Assembly: GCA_021738105.1 (NCBI GenBank)
Contig: JAIPCS010000032.1
Location: forward strand, 1 to 20,528
DNA length: 20,528 nt
Source of the DNA: Sulfuritalea sp.
GTDB taxonomy: Bacteria; Pseudomonadota; Gammaproteobacteria; Burkholderiales; Rhodocyclaceae
Direction of reading: 5' to 3'
The stretch's first letter is position 1; every line of letters starts with the position of its first letter. A program made the translations under genes and the position numbers. The notes below the pieces were generated by a model. The model had not been told where the DNA came from. It did not search any database and was given only the letters and a program-made list of their open reading frames with translations. Shown here piece by piece: positions 7,952-15,008 of this stretch.

Positions 7952-8389
7952 ATGAAGACATTGCTTCTTGCCATCCCGCTTTTGCTGCCCGTGGCGGCGG
8001 GCGCCAATACGCTTTACAAATGCGTTGATAGTTCTGGTGTTCTCTATACCAACCAGAAACCCAGCAACAAGAAATGCGCCGTGCTTTCGCGCCAGTCGGA
8101 ACCTGCTGCTGCCAGCAACAAGGGTGCAAGGCAAAGCGTCGCTTCGGCGCCGACGCCGCGAGACTTCCCGCGGGTGTCCCAAGGCGAACAAAAGGCCCGG
8201 GACGGTGATCGACGCGATATCCTGACCAAGGAACTCGCCAACGAGTTGCAAGGTGCGGAGAAAGCACGCAAGGCTATTCTTGACGCAAGCGGCCAGCCAC
8301 CAGAAAAGCTCCAGCCTTTGCACGACACCGTGGCGTTGCACGAGCGGAATGTCGAGGCGCTTAAAAAAGAGCTTGCCAAGCTGCGCTGA
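7952..8389 (+). CDS. DUF4124 domain-containing exported protein
   Basis: A 145-residue protein with a clear signal peptide: MKT, a hydrophobic run LLLAIPLLLPVAA, and a likely cleavage after Ala-Gly-Ala near residue 18. A short DUF4124 domain follows (TLYKCVDSSGVLYTNQKP, residues 20-37) with a paired cysteine in KKC (residue 42), which could form a disulfide in the periplasm. Residues 85-145 are charged and helical (TKELANELQGAEKARK and ERNVEALKKELAKL), probably coiled-coil. Function is unknown. I recall DUF4124 proteins between glnA and glnL as a frequent betaproteobacterial arrangement, but this was not checked. The ribosome site is weak. Start and length are supported by the signal peptide. 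Confidence 0.85.
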   Translation: MKTLLLAIPLLLPVAAGANTLYKCVDSSGVLYTNQKPSNKKCAVLSRQSEPAAASNKGARQSVASAPTPRDFPRVSQGEQKARDGDRRDILTKELANELQGAEKARKAILDASGQPPEKLQPLHDTVALHERNVEALKKELAKLR

Positions 8390-8443
8390 TCGGCGAAGCG
8401 GACTTTTCCATAGGCGGGTGCGTTTCTTGCACAGTTAGCGGGT

Positions 8444-9514
8444 ATGAGCGCCAATGAACCTTTTCATGCCTTTAGCGGACTGGATCTGCTCTCCTCTGCT
8501 GTCGTTCTGGTAGACAGCCGGCTGGTTATTCGACACGTCAATCCGGCGGCAGAGAATCTTTTCGCCATCAGTTCGCGCCAGTTGCTGGGCCATCCTTTAC
8601 AGCGCTTGTTGGGCGAACCGCCGGAACTTGCCGCGGCGCTCGAAAATGCACTGAAAAACAACTGGAGTTATACCGGACATGACATCCTGATCAACCTTGG
8701 CGGGGAGATGCAATTGCATGTGGATTGCACGGTATCACCCGTGGAAACCAGCAAAGCACGCCTGTTGCTGGAGGTGCGTCCCATCGATCAGCAACTGAAA
8801 GCGGCGCGCGAGGAGCAACTGGCCCAGCAACAACAGGCCAACCGGGAACTGGTGCGCAATCTGGCACACGAGATCAAGAATCCCCTCGGCGGAATTCGCG
8901 GCTCGGCGCAATTGCTGGAACGGGAACTGGCCAGCGAGGCGCACAAGGAGTACACCCAGGTCATCATTGCCGAGGCGGATCGCCTGCAGGACCTGATGCA
9001 GCGGCTGCTATCTTCACATCGGTCGATGCAACCTGCTTTGGTCAGCATTCACGAGATTCTCGAGCGCGTGCGCCGTCTGATTCATGCCGAGTATCACAAT
9101 GTTCGGGTCAATCGAGACTACGACACGTCATTACCGGACATTACCGGTGATCGGGAGCAACTGATTCAGGCAATCCTGAACATAGCGCGAAATGCGGCAC
9201 AGGCAATGCAGGGAACCGGCGAGATTCATTTTCGGACTCGGGCGGCCCGCCATGTCACGCTGGCCAAGAAGCACTACCAGCTGGCACTTGAATTGCAAGT
9301 GATCGACAACGGCCCCGGGATTCCTGCTGCAATTCAGGACAAGATTTTTTATCCGCTGGTTTCCGGTCGGGAAAATGGAACAGGTCTGGGGCTGACGATC
9401 GCACAGAGCTTTATTCAACAACATGGTGGAATCATCGAAGTCAGCTCGCGTCCGGGCCACACTTGTTTTTCGTTGATGCTGCCGCTGGCCAGAAAGATGA
9501 AGGAAGAACAATGA
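8444..9514 (+). CDS. glnL: Nitrogen regulation sensor kinase/phosphatase NtrB
   Basis: NtrB phosphorylates NtrC under nitrogen limitation and dephosphorylates it when bound by PII (GlnB). The 356-residue soluble protein has an N-terminal PAS domain (about 10-110, beginning LDLLSSAVVLVDSRLVIRHVN), an H-box RNLAHEIKNPLGG with phospho-acceptor His142, an N-box ILNIARNAAQAM (246-255), a G1 box DNGPGIP (289-294) and a G2 box NGTGLGLTIAQ (311-321). There is no membrane segment, as expected for NtrB. The ATG at 8444 lies 54 bases after the DUF4124 gene with only a weak AGCGGG ribosome site. Its TGA stop overlaps the ATG of a 36-codon frame that leads into glnG. Confidence 0.97.
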   Translation: MSANEPFHAFSGLDLLSSAVVLVDSRLVIRHVNPAAENLFAISSRQLLGHPLQRLLGEPPELAAALENALKNNWSYTGHDILINLGGEMQLHVDCTVSPVETSKARLLLEVRPIDQQLKAAREEQLAQQQQANRELVRNLAHEIKNPLGGIRGSAQLLERELASEAHKEYTQVIIAEADRLQDLMQRLLSSHRSMQPALVSIHEILERVRRLIHAEYHNVRVNRDYDTSLPDITGDREQLIQAILNIARNAAQAMQGTGEIHFRTRAARHVTLAKKHYQLALELQVIDNGPGIPAAIQDKIFYPLVSGRENGTGLGLTIAQSFIQQHGGIIEVSSRPGHTCFSLMLPLARKMKEEQ

Positions 9515-9621
9515 AACACCTATATCTTTGCCTTCTCTCCAGGCGAAACAGTGAGCGTGGCTCCCTGCGCTTGCAGAATTCCGGAGGGCCTGCCATGGAG
9601 CGCGCAGGACGCAGATCATGA
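9511..9621 (+). CDS. Possible 36-residue small ORF bridging glnL and glnG
   Basis: An ATG at 9511 overlaps the glnL stop (ATGA) and is preceded by AGGAAG at 9501-9506, a good ribosome site. The frame runs 36 codons (MKHLYLCLLSRRNSERGS at its start, basic overall) and its TGA overlaps the glnG ATG (ATGA, 9618-9621). Both overlaps are typical of translational coupling. The peptide matches no family I recognise. It may simply keep ribosomes on the message into glnG. Alternatively the overlaps are chance, since glnG has its own weak AGGAC about 8 bases upstream. Confidence 0.35.
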   Translation: MKHLYLCLLSRRNSERGSLRLQNSGGPAMERAGRRS

Positions 9622-11030
9622 ATCCCGTCTGGATCATCGATGACGACCGCTCCATACGCTGGGTGCTGGAAAAGGCCTTGGGTCGGGAGAGTATTCCTGC
9701 CAAGTGCTTCACGTCAGCAGACGAAGTACTGGCGGCGTTTGGCAACGGTCAGCGACCACAAGTGCTGATATCCGATATACGGATGCCTGGCAGCAGCGGG
9801 CTCGAGCTTTTGCGCCATGTAAAAACACACTACCCCCATCTGCCGGTCATCATCATGACCGCCTATTCCGATCTGGATTCGGCCGTCGCGGCGTTCCAGG
9901 GGGGGGCCTTCGAGTATCTGCCGAAACCTTTCGATGTCGAACAGGCCGTGGATCTGTTTCGTCGTGCACTGACTCAGGCTGCGCACCAGAATGGTGCGCC
10001 AGTGGAGAGCAGTGTCGTTCCGGAAATTCTGGGGCAGGGCGTCGCTTTGCAGGAAGTCTTTCGGGCCATCGGTCGTCTGTCTCAATCCCACGCTACCGTG
10101 CTGATCAACGGTGAATCAGGAACCGGCAAGGAACTCGTGGCTCGCGCCCTTCACCGCCACAGTCCACGCAAGGATGCGCCCTTCATCGCCATCAATACGG
10201 CGGCGATTCCGCGGGATTTGCTTGAATCCGAGCTGTTCGGCCACGAAAAGGGCGCGTTTACCGGGGCGGGGGCACAGCGTCGCGGACGCTTTGAGCAGGC
10301 CGACAACGGAACTTTGTTTCTGGACGAAATTGGCGACATGCCGGCGGAATTACAAACGCGGCTGCTGCGCGTGCTCTCGGACGGCAATTTTTATCGGGTC
10401 GGTGGGCATCAGCCGGTCAAAGCCAATGTGCGCGTCATCGCGGCCACTCATCAGAACCTGGAAGATCGGGTCAAGGCTGGCCTGTTTCGCGAAGACCTGT
10501 TCCATCGCCTCAACGTCATTCGCCTGCGCCTGCCGCCTCTGCGTGAACGACGCGCCGACATCCCGCTGCTGGCCAAACACTTCCTGCAGAAAAGTGCCCA
10601 GGAAATCGGCGGTGAGCCCAAGCGACTCACCGATGCGGCGCTTAAGTACATTCAGGGGAAGGATTTCCCCGGCAATGTCCGCCAACTGGAAAACCTCTGT
10701 CACTGGTTGACCGTGATGGCGCCGGGGCAAAGTGTCGGCATCGCCGATCTGCCCGCCGAACTGCGCGAGACATCGAGTCGCGTCGCTTCATCCGACTGGT
10801 GCACGGTATTGGCGAGTGAAGCAGACCGCTTGCTCGGAGCGGCGCCTGGCCAGGTCTTTGAACAACTCACACATCAGTTCGAAGCCACACTGATTCGTCG
10901 TGCCTTGATTGCAACCGGCGGACGCAGAATCGACGCGGCGCAGTTGCTTGGAATCGGTCGCAATACAATCACGCGCAAAATTCAGGAACTCGGTCTGGAT
11001 GATGTCAAGGAGGATGCCGAGCCTGTTTGA
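9618..11030 (+). CDS. glnG: Nitrogen regulation response regulator NtrC (sigma-54 activator)
   Basis: NtrC is the enhancer-binding activator of nitrogen-regulated sigma-54 promoters. The 470 residues divide into a receiver domain (1-120; acidic pocket DDD at 8-10, phospho-acceptor Asp53 in SDIRMPG, Thr81, Lys103 in PKPF), an AAA+ domain (about 140-370; Walker A GESGTGKE 165-172, sigma-54 contact loop GAFTGA 212-217, Walker B LFLDEIGD 233-240, arginine finger region REDLFHRLNV), and a Fis-type helix-turn-helix at the C-terminus (AAQLLGIGRNTITRKIQEL, 440-458). All catalytic and regulatory residues are present. Partner kinase GlnL is immediately upstream. Its likely local targets are the two palindromes before glnA. 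Length matches E. coli GlnG (469). Confidence 0.98.
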   Translation: MNPVWIIDDDRSIRWVLEKALGRESIPAKCFTSADEVLAAFGNGQRPQVLISDIRMPGSSGLELLRHVKTHYPHLPVIIMTAYSDLDSAVAAFQGGAFEYLPKPFDVEQAVDLFRRALTQAAHQNGAPVESSVVPEILGQGVALQEVFRAIGRLSQSHATVLINGESGTGKELVARALHRHSPRKDAPFIAINTAAIPRDLLESELFGHEKGAFTGAGAQRRGRFEQADNGTLFLDEIGDMPAELQTRLLRVLSDGNFYRVGGHQPVKANVRVIAATHQNLEDRVKAGLFREDLFHRLNVIRLRLPPLRERRADIPLLAKHFLQKSAQEIGGEPKRLTDAALKYIQGKDFPGNVRQLENLCHWLTVMAPGQSVGIADLPAELRETSSRVASSDWCTVLASEADRLLGAAPGQVFEQLTHQFEATLIRRALIATGGRRIDAAQLLGIGRNTITRKIQELGLDDVKEDAEPV

Positions 11031-11120
11031 GTGCGCGTCAGTCCAGGCGGCTACAGCGAACGAATGCCTCATCCATCCTTTTGGGCGCCTTGGAACTCGG
11101 CGTTGCCGGTTGGCATCAGG

Positions 11121-11126
11121 TATAGT
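11121..11126 (+). promoter_or_regulatory. Candidate -10 element before birA
   Basis: TATAGT lies 57 bases before the birA ATG in the 152-base glnG-birA spacer. No good -35 occurs at 16-18 bases, so the promoter is tentative. A weak AAACGC/GCGTTT hairpin (around 11144-11162) follows it. Confidence 0.3.
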
Positions 11127-11182
11127 CAGAGTGACCTTTTCGCAAACGCTGAGAAGGCGTTTCCTTCCCGCGAGATACTGTC

Positions 11183-11959
11183 ATGCCTGAATCAATTGCT
11201 GCGATTGCGGCAAAGCTTGGTCCTGCCGCCCGTCGCTTCGATATCGATATCGTATCCAGCTGCGATTCGACCAACGCGGAATTGCTTCGTCGAGCCGAGG
11301 CGGGCGTACCGTCGGGCACGGTGCTTATCGCCGAGGAGCAAACCGCCGGTCGCGGCCGCCGCGGCCGCAACTGGTTTGCCAGTCGTGGTGACAGCCTGAC
11401 CTTTTCGCTGCTTTGGCGCTTCGCGCCGGGTACCGCGCCGGCTGGACTCTCGCTGACTGTTGGTGTTGCTGTCACACGCGCCCTGGAGAAAGTCGGCGCT
11501 GGTGGTACGGCACTGAAATGGCCCAACGACATCCTCAAGGACGGCCGCAAGCTCGGCGGAATACTGGTCGAACTGCTTCCCGGTGCAGCGCATGCTGCAG
11601 TCATCGGCATCGGCATCAACCTGAACCTGCCGGCCGGCATGCCTGCGGATGTGCAGGCAGCATCGGCAGCGCTGGGTGAGCGGGGTGCAATCCCGGACAC
11701 AAACGATCTCTACGCCGCCCTGCTTGGCGAATTGCTGGTCACACTCGAAGGCTTCGCCGCCGGTGGCTTCACCGCCGTTCGCCCGGAGTGGCTGGCGCGT
11801 CATGCCATGCAGGATGCGCGCGTCGAACTGTTGAGCGATTTCGGGCCGGCCAGCGCAGGTATCTGTCGTGGCGTCGATAGCGACGGTGCGCTGCTGCTGG
11901 AAGTCGATGGTCGTGTCGAGCGCATTCTCTCCGGCGAAGTGTCTCTGCGCCCCGCCTGA
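11183..11959 (+). CDS. birA: Biotin--[acetyl-CoA-carboxylase] ligase, short (group I) form
   Basis: BirA activates biotin with ATP and attaches it to the biotin-carrier lysine of carboxylases such as AccB. The 258-residue protein has the catalytic core from near its N-terminus: SSCDSTNAELL (about 25-35), the biotinyl-AMP loop GRGRRGRNW (56-64), KWPNDILKDGRKLGGIL in the middle and IGIGINLNLP after it, then a small C-terminal SH3-like domain (from about 215, GICRGVDSDGALLLEVDG). It lacks the N-terminal winged-helix of E. coli BirA (321 residues), so it should be an enzyme without repressor function. The ATG at 11183 has a weak ribosome site. coaX follows after 9 bases, in one operon; this pairing is common in betaproteobacteria, and the CoaX homologue was first named Baf in Bordetella. 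Confidence 0.96.
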   Translation: MPESIAAIAAKLGPAARRFDIDIVSSCDSTNAELLRRAEAGVPSGTVLIAEEQTAGRGRRGRNWFASRGDSLTFSLLWRFAPGTAPAGLSLTVGVAVTRALEKVGAGGTALKWPNDILKDGRKLGGILVELLPGAAHAAVIGIGINLNLPAGMPADVQAASAALGERGAIPDTNDLYAALLGELLVTLEGFAAGGFTAVRPEWLARHAMQDARVELLSDFGPASAGICRGVDSDGALLLEVDGRVERILSGEVSLRPA

Positions 11960-11968
11960 AGCGCCGAC

Positions 11969-12676
11969 ATGATTCTGTGTCTTGATGCCGGCAACACGCG
12001 CCTAAAATTTGGCTTCTACGATAGCGGCGTCTGGCGCATGCAGGGCGCGCTCGAGTATCAGGATTTCGACGAGCAACTAGGTCGCCTCGAACACAGTCCG
12101 ATGCGCATCGTGGCCTGCAACGTCGCCGGTGAAGTGATCCGGCAGCGCACCGAAGGCTTGGCCCGTCGGCTTGACCGGCCACTGCAGTGGCTCATCAGTT
12201 CGGCTGCCGCCTGCGGCGTTACCAACGGCTATGACAGCCCCGGGCAACTCGGCACTGATCGCTGGGCGGCGCTGATCGGTGCGCGATCGTTGCATCCGGG
12301 ACCCGCCGTGGTCGTGATGGCCGGAACAGCCACGACCATCGATGCGCTGGATGGCGATGGCATGTTTCGCGGTGGACTGATCCTGCCCGGACTGAAACTG
12401 ATGCGCACAGCACTCGCTCACAATACCGCGGACCTGCCCCACGCCGCCGGCTACTATCGGCCCCAGCCGACCAACACCGACGACGCGATTGTCGGCGGTG
12501 CGATACATGCCACGCTGGGTGCCATCGAGCGCATACATGCCACTCTGAGCGGTGATGCGCTGTGCCTGCTCTCGGGTGGAGCGGCCGGCGAACTGGAGTC
12601 GCATCTGGACCTTTCCTTTCGCCGGGTCGACAATCTGGTGCTCGAAGGACTGGCGCGATACAGCAGGGAGTGTTGA
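11969..12676 (+). CDS. coaX: Type III pantothenate kinase
   Basis: CoaX phosphorylates pantothenate, the first step of coenzyme A synthesis, and unlike CoaA is not inhibited by CoA. The 235-residue protein shows the ASKHA-fold signatures: phosphate-binding DAGNTRLKFG at 6-15, GTDRWAALIGAR near residue 92, the second phosphate loop AGTATTIDALDGD near 113, and GGLILPGL shortly after. Length fits the betaproteobacterial form (about 240-260). It begins 9 bases after birA. No coaA-type kinase is seen nearby. A 253-base spacer with no convincing gene follows. Confidence 0.95.
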   Translation: MILCLDAGNTRLKFGFYDSGVWRMQGALEYQDFDEQLGRLEHSPMRIVACNVAGEVIRQRTEGLARRLDRPLQWLISSAAACGVTNGYDSPGQLGTDRWAALIGARSLHPGPAVVVMAGTATTIDALDGDGMFRGGLILPGLKLMRTALAHNTADLPHAAGYYRPQPTNTDDAIVGGAIHATLGAIERIHATLSGDALCLLSGGAAGELESHLDLSFRRVDNLVLEGLARYSREC

Positions 12677-12678
12677 GT

Positions 12679-12712
12679 CGCTCTGGGCTTGAGCGGCGAG
12701 CGTCTTTTGTAT
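12679..12712 (+). terminator. Weak candidate terminator after coaX
   Basis: CGCTC (12679-12683) pairs with GAGCG (12691-12695) around a 7-base loop; TTTT follows at 12704 and a second T-run at 12716. The short stem and distant T-run make it weak. The rest of the spacer to 12929 shows AT-rich sequence (TTTTTGTTTTTC near 12872) that may hold the promoter of the next gene. Confidence 0.3.
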
Positions 12713-12929
12713 TCAGTTTTTCTGCCCGCATCGCTATGGCTTTGGTCCCCTCTCGTTTCATTCCGGAAACATATCAGCATGCATCGGTCTGCCATCCAAG
12801 CATGGACCGCATGATTCCAAGAGGTCACTAGTCTTCGCTTAGGCGGAGCGTTAGCATTGGCAGAAATAGCATGTTTTTGTTTTTCATAGCCGTTGTCCGC
12901 GCCTTTACACAGATGACAAGGAATACGCC

Positions 12930-13136
12930 ATGCCCTACGTAAACATAAAAATTACCCGCGAAGGAAATGTTACTGCCGAACAAAAGGCGAAGCTCATCTC
13001 AGGAGTCACTGATCTGCTAGAGAGCATTTTGAATAAAAATCCAGCAACAACCGTCGTTGTTATCGACGAGGTAGATACGGACAATTGGGGAATCGGTGGT
13101 GAAAGTGTCACGACACGCCGACGGCGTGGATCCTGA
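12930..13136 (+). CDS. 4-oxalocrotonate tautomerase family protein
   Basis: A 68-residue member of the 4-OT superfamily, whose members isomerise unsaturated keto acids using an N-terminal proline base. The product starts Met-Pro, so removal of Met exposes Pro1. PYVNIKITREG, a basic residue at Arg9, VTAEQKAKLISGVTDLL, NPATTVVVIDEVDTDNWGIGGE and SVTTRR cover the whole family fold. The ribosome site AAGGA at about 12919-12923 supports the ATG. No aromatic-degradation genes are adjacent, so the substrate is unknown. It precedes the DUF350 gene by 118 bases; membership in that operon is uncertain. Confidence 0.92.
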   Translation: MPYVNIKITREGNVTAEQKAKLISGVTDLLESILNKNPATTVVVIDEVDTDNWGIGGESVTTRRRRGS

Positions 13137-13152
13137 GACGAAGCGTCTTCGT
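13114..13152 (+). other. Two tandem hairpins around the tautomerase stop codon
   Basis: CACGCC-GAC-GGCGTG (13114-13128) and ACGAAG-CGT-CTTCGT (13138-13152) are perfect six-pair stems with three-base loops, flanking the TGA at 13134. No T-run follows. They may protect the mRNA 3' end or partially attenuate read-through into the DUF350 gene. Confidence 0.4.
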
Positions 13153-13254
13153 GCGGTCATTTGGCAATGCAGCGATGCTTGGGCGCGCCGAATAGAACAC
13201 TTGCCCGAGCCGACCACCTGTCAGACAATGCAACACTGATCGGAGGTCAGTCCC

Positions 13255-13659
13255 ATGCCCGAACATTTTCTTGCCACATTGCCGAACTTTCTGGCTTATC
13301 TCGGTGCCGCCATCGTGCTGTTGGTCGGCTTTGTCGCAATCTATCTCTACGTCACGCCCTACGACGAAATCAGGCTGATTCGAGCCAACAACACAGCGGC
13401 AGCAATATCGCTTTCCGGAGCAGTGCTTGGTTTCGCCATGCCCATTGCCAATGTCATTGCCCACAGCGACACGGTGCTCGATCTCGTGTTCTGGGGCGTG
13501 GTCGCGGGTCTCGTACAACTGCTGGCCTGGCTGCTGGCGCGGGTGGCCCTGCCGCAATTGCAAGAAGACATCGCCGCTGGGCGCGTGGCGCCCGCCACCT
13601 TTGTCGCCACACTGTCGCTGACCGTCGGACTGATCAATGCTGCCTGCATGACTTATTAA
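13255..13659 (+). CDS. DUF350 (YjfL-like) inner-membrane protein
   Basis: A 134-residue membrane protein with four predicted helices at about 12-35, 48-70, 75-99 and 112-133. The NNTAAAISLSGAVLGFAMP stretch after the first helix pair is typical of DUF350. The family is of unknown biochemical function; E. coli YjfL sits in the yjfIJKLMC cluster with a PspA paralogue (YjfJ) and an ATP-grasp enzyme (YjfC). A strong ribosome site, GGAGG, precedes the ATG at 13255. It is first in a plus-strand series continuing with SPFH, DUF4178, a microprotein and a membrane aminopropyltransferase. The SPFH gene follows after a 169-base repeat-like spacer. Confidence 0.88.
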   Translation: MPEHFLATLPNFLAYLGAAIVLLVGFVAIYLYVTPYDEIRLIRANNTAAAISLSGAVLGFAMPIANVIAHSDTVLDLVFWGVVAGLVQLLAWLLARVALPQLQEDIAAGRVAPATFVATLSLTVGLINAACMTY

Positions 13660-13831
13660 CGTAACGCTCATGCCACCAAGATCCACGCACCGTTAGTGAA
13701 ACACGCGAAAGACGAATTGAAGACCCGCCCCCCCTTCCCCCCTCGCGGGGGGCTACTGCTCGGCTCGCTTCGCTCGATTATCACCAATCGCTCAGAACGG
13801 GCTATTTCACGTTATTAAGGAGACGCTCATG
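13653..13831. repeat. C-rich spacer element bracketed by near-direct repeats
   Basis: TTATTAACGTAACGCTCATG at 13653-13672 recurs as TTATTAAGGAGACGCTCATG at 13812-13831 (17 of 20 bases equal), 159 bases apart. The first copy spans the DUF350 stop, the second the SPFH ribosome site and start. Between them lies a C-tract and a CCCCCC-TCGC-GGGGGG hairpin (13737-13752), then GCTCGGCTCGCTTCGCTCG. Base composition differs sharply from the flanking genes. It looks like a dispersed extragenic palindromic element or a duplication-generating insertion; genome-wide copy number is unknown. Confidence 0.45.
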
Positions 13832-14923
13832 GCACTCATGGATTTCATCAAGAAACAGTTTATCGACATCATCCAGTGGACCGAGGACGATGGCGAGACC
13901 ATGGCCTGGCGCTTTCCCATGGCCGAGTTCGAGATTCAGCACGGTGCCAGCCTGACGGTACGCGAGTCGCAAATGGCGGTGTTCGTCAACGAAGGACAGA
14001 TCGCCGATGTGTTCGGCCCCGGCATGTACAAGCTGACGACGCAGACCCTGCCGGTGCTGACCTATCTGAAGAACTGGGACAAGCTGTTCGAATCGCCCTT
14101 CAAGTCCGACGTCTACTTTTTCAGTACCCGGCAGAAGGTGGATCGCAAATGGGGCACACCGAACCCGGTCACCATTCGCGACAAGGATTTCGGCATGGTT
14201 CGGCTGCGCGCCTTCGGCATATTTGCCTACCATCTAAGCGACCCGAAGACCTTTCACAGCACCATTTCCGGGACGCTGGAAAGTTACAGTTCGGAGCAGC
14301 TCGAAGGCCAGTTGCGCAACACCATCGTCGGTCATATTTCGGACATCTTCGGTGAGTCGGGCGTGCCTTTCATCGACATGGCCGCGAATCAGGTTGAGTT
14401 CGGCAACGCCTTGCTCGCCAAAATGGCGCCGATGTTCCAGAGCTATGGTCTGGTGCTGGACAGCCTCAATGTGCAGAACATCTCGCTGCCCGAAGAGTTG
14501 CAGGCCATGCTCGACAAGCGTATCGGTGTAAACATGATGGGCGGCATTCAAGGCTATACCCAGTTTCAGACGGCTGAAGCCATTCCATTGGCTGCGCAAA
14601 ATGAGGGCGGTCTGGCTGGACTGGGTGCCGGCGTCGGTGTCGGTTTCGGCGTCGGCCAGCAGGTTGCTGCGTCAATGGCGCAGTCATTGAATCCTGCCGC
14701 CGCTCCGTCAGCCGCACCGGCGGTAACCAGTGCCGTTGCCGGCGCGCAAAGCGCTAGTCCCGGCATGCAGAGCACGCCAGCGCCGACTTTTGCAGCCACC
14801 CCCGTTTCCGCGGACGACGTCGTTGCCACGCTGGAAAAGTTGCACAGCCTGGTCGGCAAGGGCGTACTGTCCCAGGCCGAATTCGATGCGAAGAAAGCCG
14901 AGCTGCTGGCGAAGCTCGCATAA
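13829..14923 (+). CDS. YdjI-type SPFH domain protein with C-terminal SHOCT-like domain
   Basis: The 364-residue product begins with a short amphipathic segment (MALMDFIKKQFIDIIQW) followed by an SPFH/Band-7 domain of the YdjI (virion-core-protein-like) type, about residues 25-235, including RESQMAVFVNEGQIADVFGPG, YFFSTRQKVDRKWGTPNPV and QLRNTIVGHISDIFGE. There is no long N-terminal membrane helix. A Gly-rich stretch (260-276) and an Ala/Pro/Ser linker (285-325) lead to a SHOCT-like end: LEKLHSLVGKGVLSQAEFDAKKAELLAKL at 335-363 (shown in part by LSQAEFDAKK). SPFH proteins assemble on membranes as scaffolds; B. subtilis YdjI acts with YdjGH to bring PspA to the membrane. AAGGAGA (13817-13823) is a strong ribosome site for the ATG at 13829. 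No PspA is encoded nearby. Confidence 0.9.
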   Translation: MALMDFIKKQFIDIIQWTEDDGETMAWRFPMAEFEIQHGASLTVRESQMAVFVNEGQIADVFGPGMYKLTTQTLPVLTYLKNWDKLFESPFKSDVYFFSTRQKVDRKWGTPNPVTIRDKDFGMVRLRAFGIFAYHLSDPKTFHSTISGTLESYSSEQLEGQLRNTIVGHISDIFGESGVPFIDMAANQVEFGNALLAKMAPMFQSYGLVLDSLNVQNISLPEELQAMLDKRIGVNMMGGIQGYTQFQTAEAIPLAAQNEGGLAGLGAGVGVGFGVGQQVAASMAQSLNPAAAPSAAPAVTSAVAGAQSASPGMQSTPAPTFAATPVSADDVVATLEKLHSLVGKGVLSQAEFDAKKAELLAKLA

Positions 14924-14929
14924 GAAGCA

Positions 14930-14993
14930 TTAGCCACACAGGACATACAAAAGCACTTCAGGGTTTGCCGTTCTCTGTGTCCTCTGTGGCTAA
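14930..14993. repeat. Long inverted repeat between the SPFH and DUF4178 genes
   Basis: TTAGCCACACAGGACA (14930-14945) and TGTCCTCTGTGGCTAA (14978-14993) are complementary at 15 of 16 positions around a 32-base loop. TAAAAAGATTTTG follows, so it might terminate weakly, and the DUF4178 start codon lies 15 bases after the stem. The AGCCACAGAGGACA core resembles a dispersed sequence I recall from betaproteobacterial genomes; not verified here. Confidence 0.6.
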
Positions 14994-15008
14994 AAAGATT
15001 TTGTTCTA

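Noticed and set aside
8417..8432. GGTGC and TGCAC NtrC half-sites just before glnL
   Set aside because: The half-sites are everted (GGTGC before TGCAC) rather than in the TGCAC...GGTGCA order, so this is not an NtrC palindrome.
11192..11803. Minus-strand open frame of about 200 codons opposite birA
   Set aside because: Antisense to a motif-complete birA, with Arg/Ala-rich composition typical of a shadow frame.
12836..12855. GTTAGC next to a small palindrome, resembling an integron attC core
   Set aside because: No matching RYYYAAC partner occurs in the preceding 70 bases and no cassette-like gene or integrase is present.
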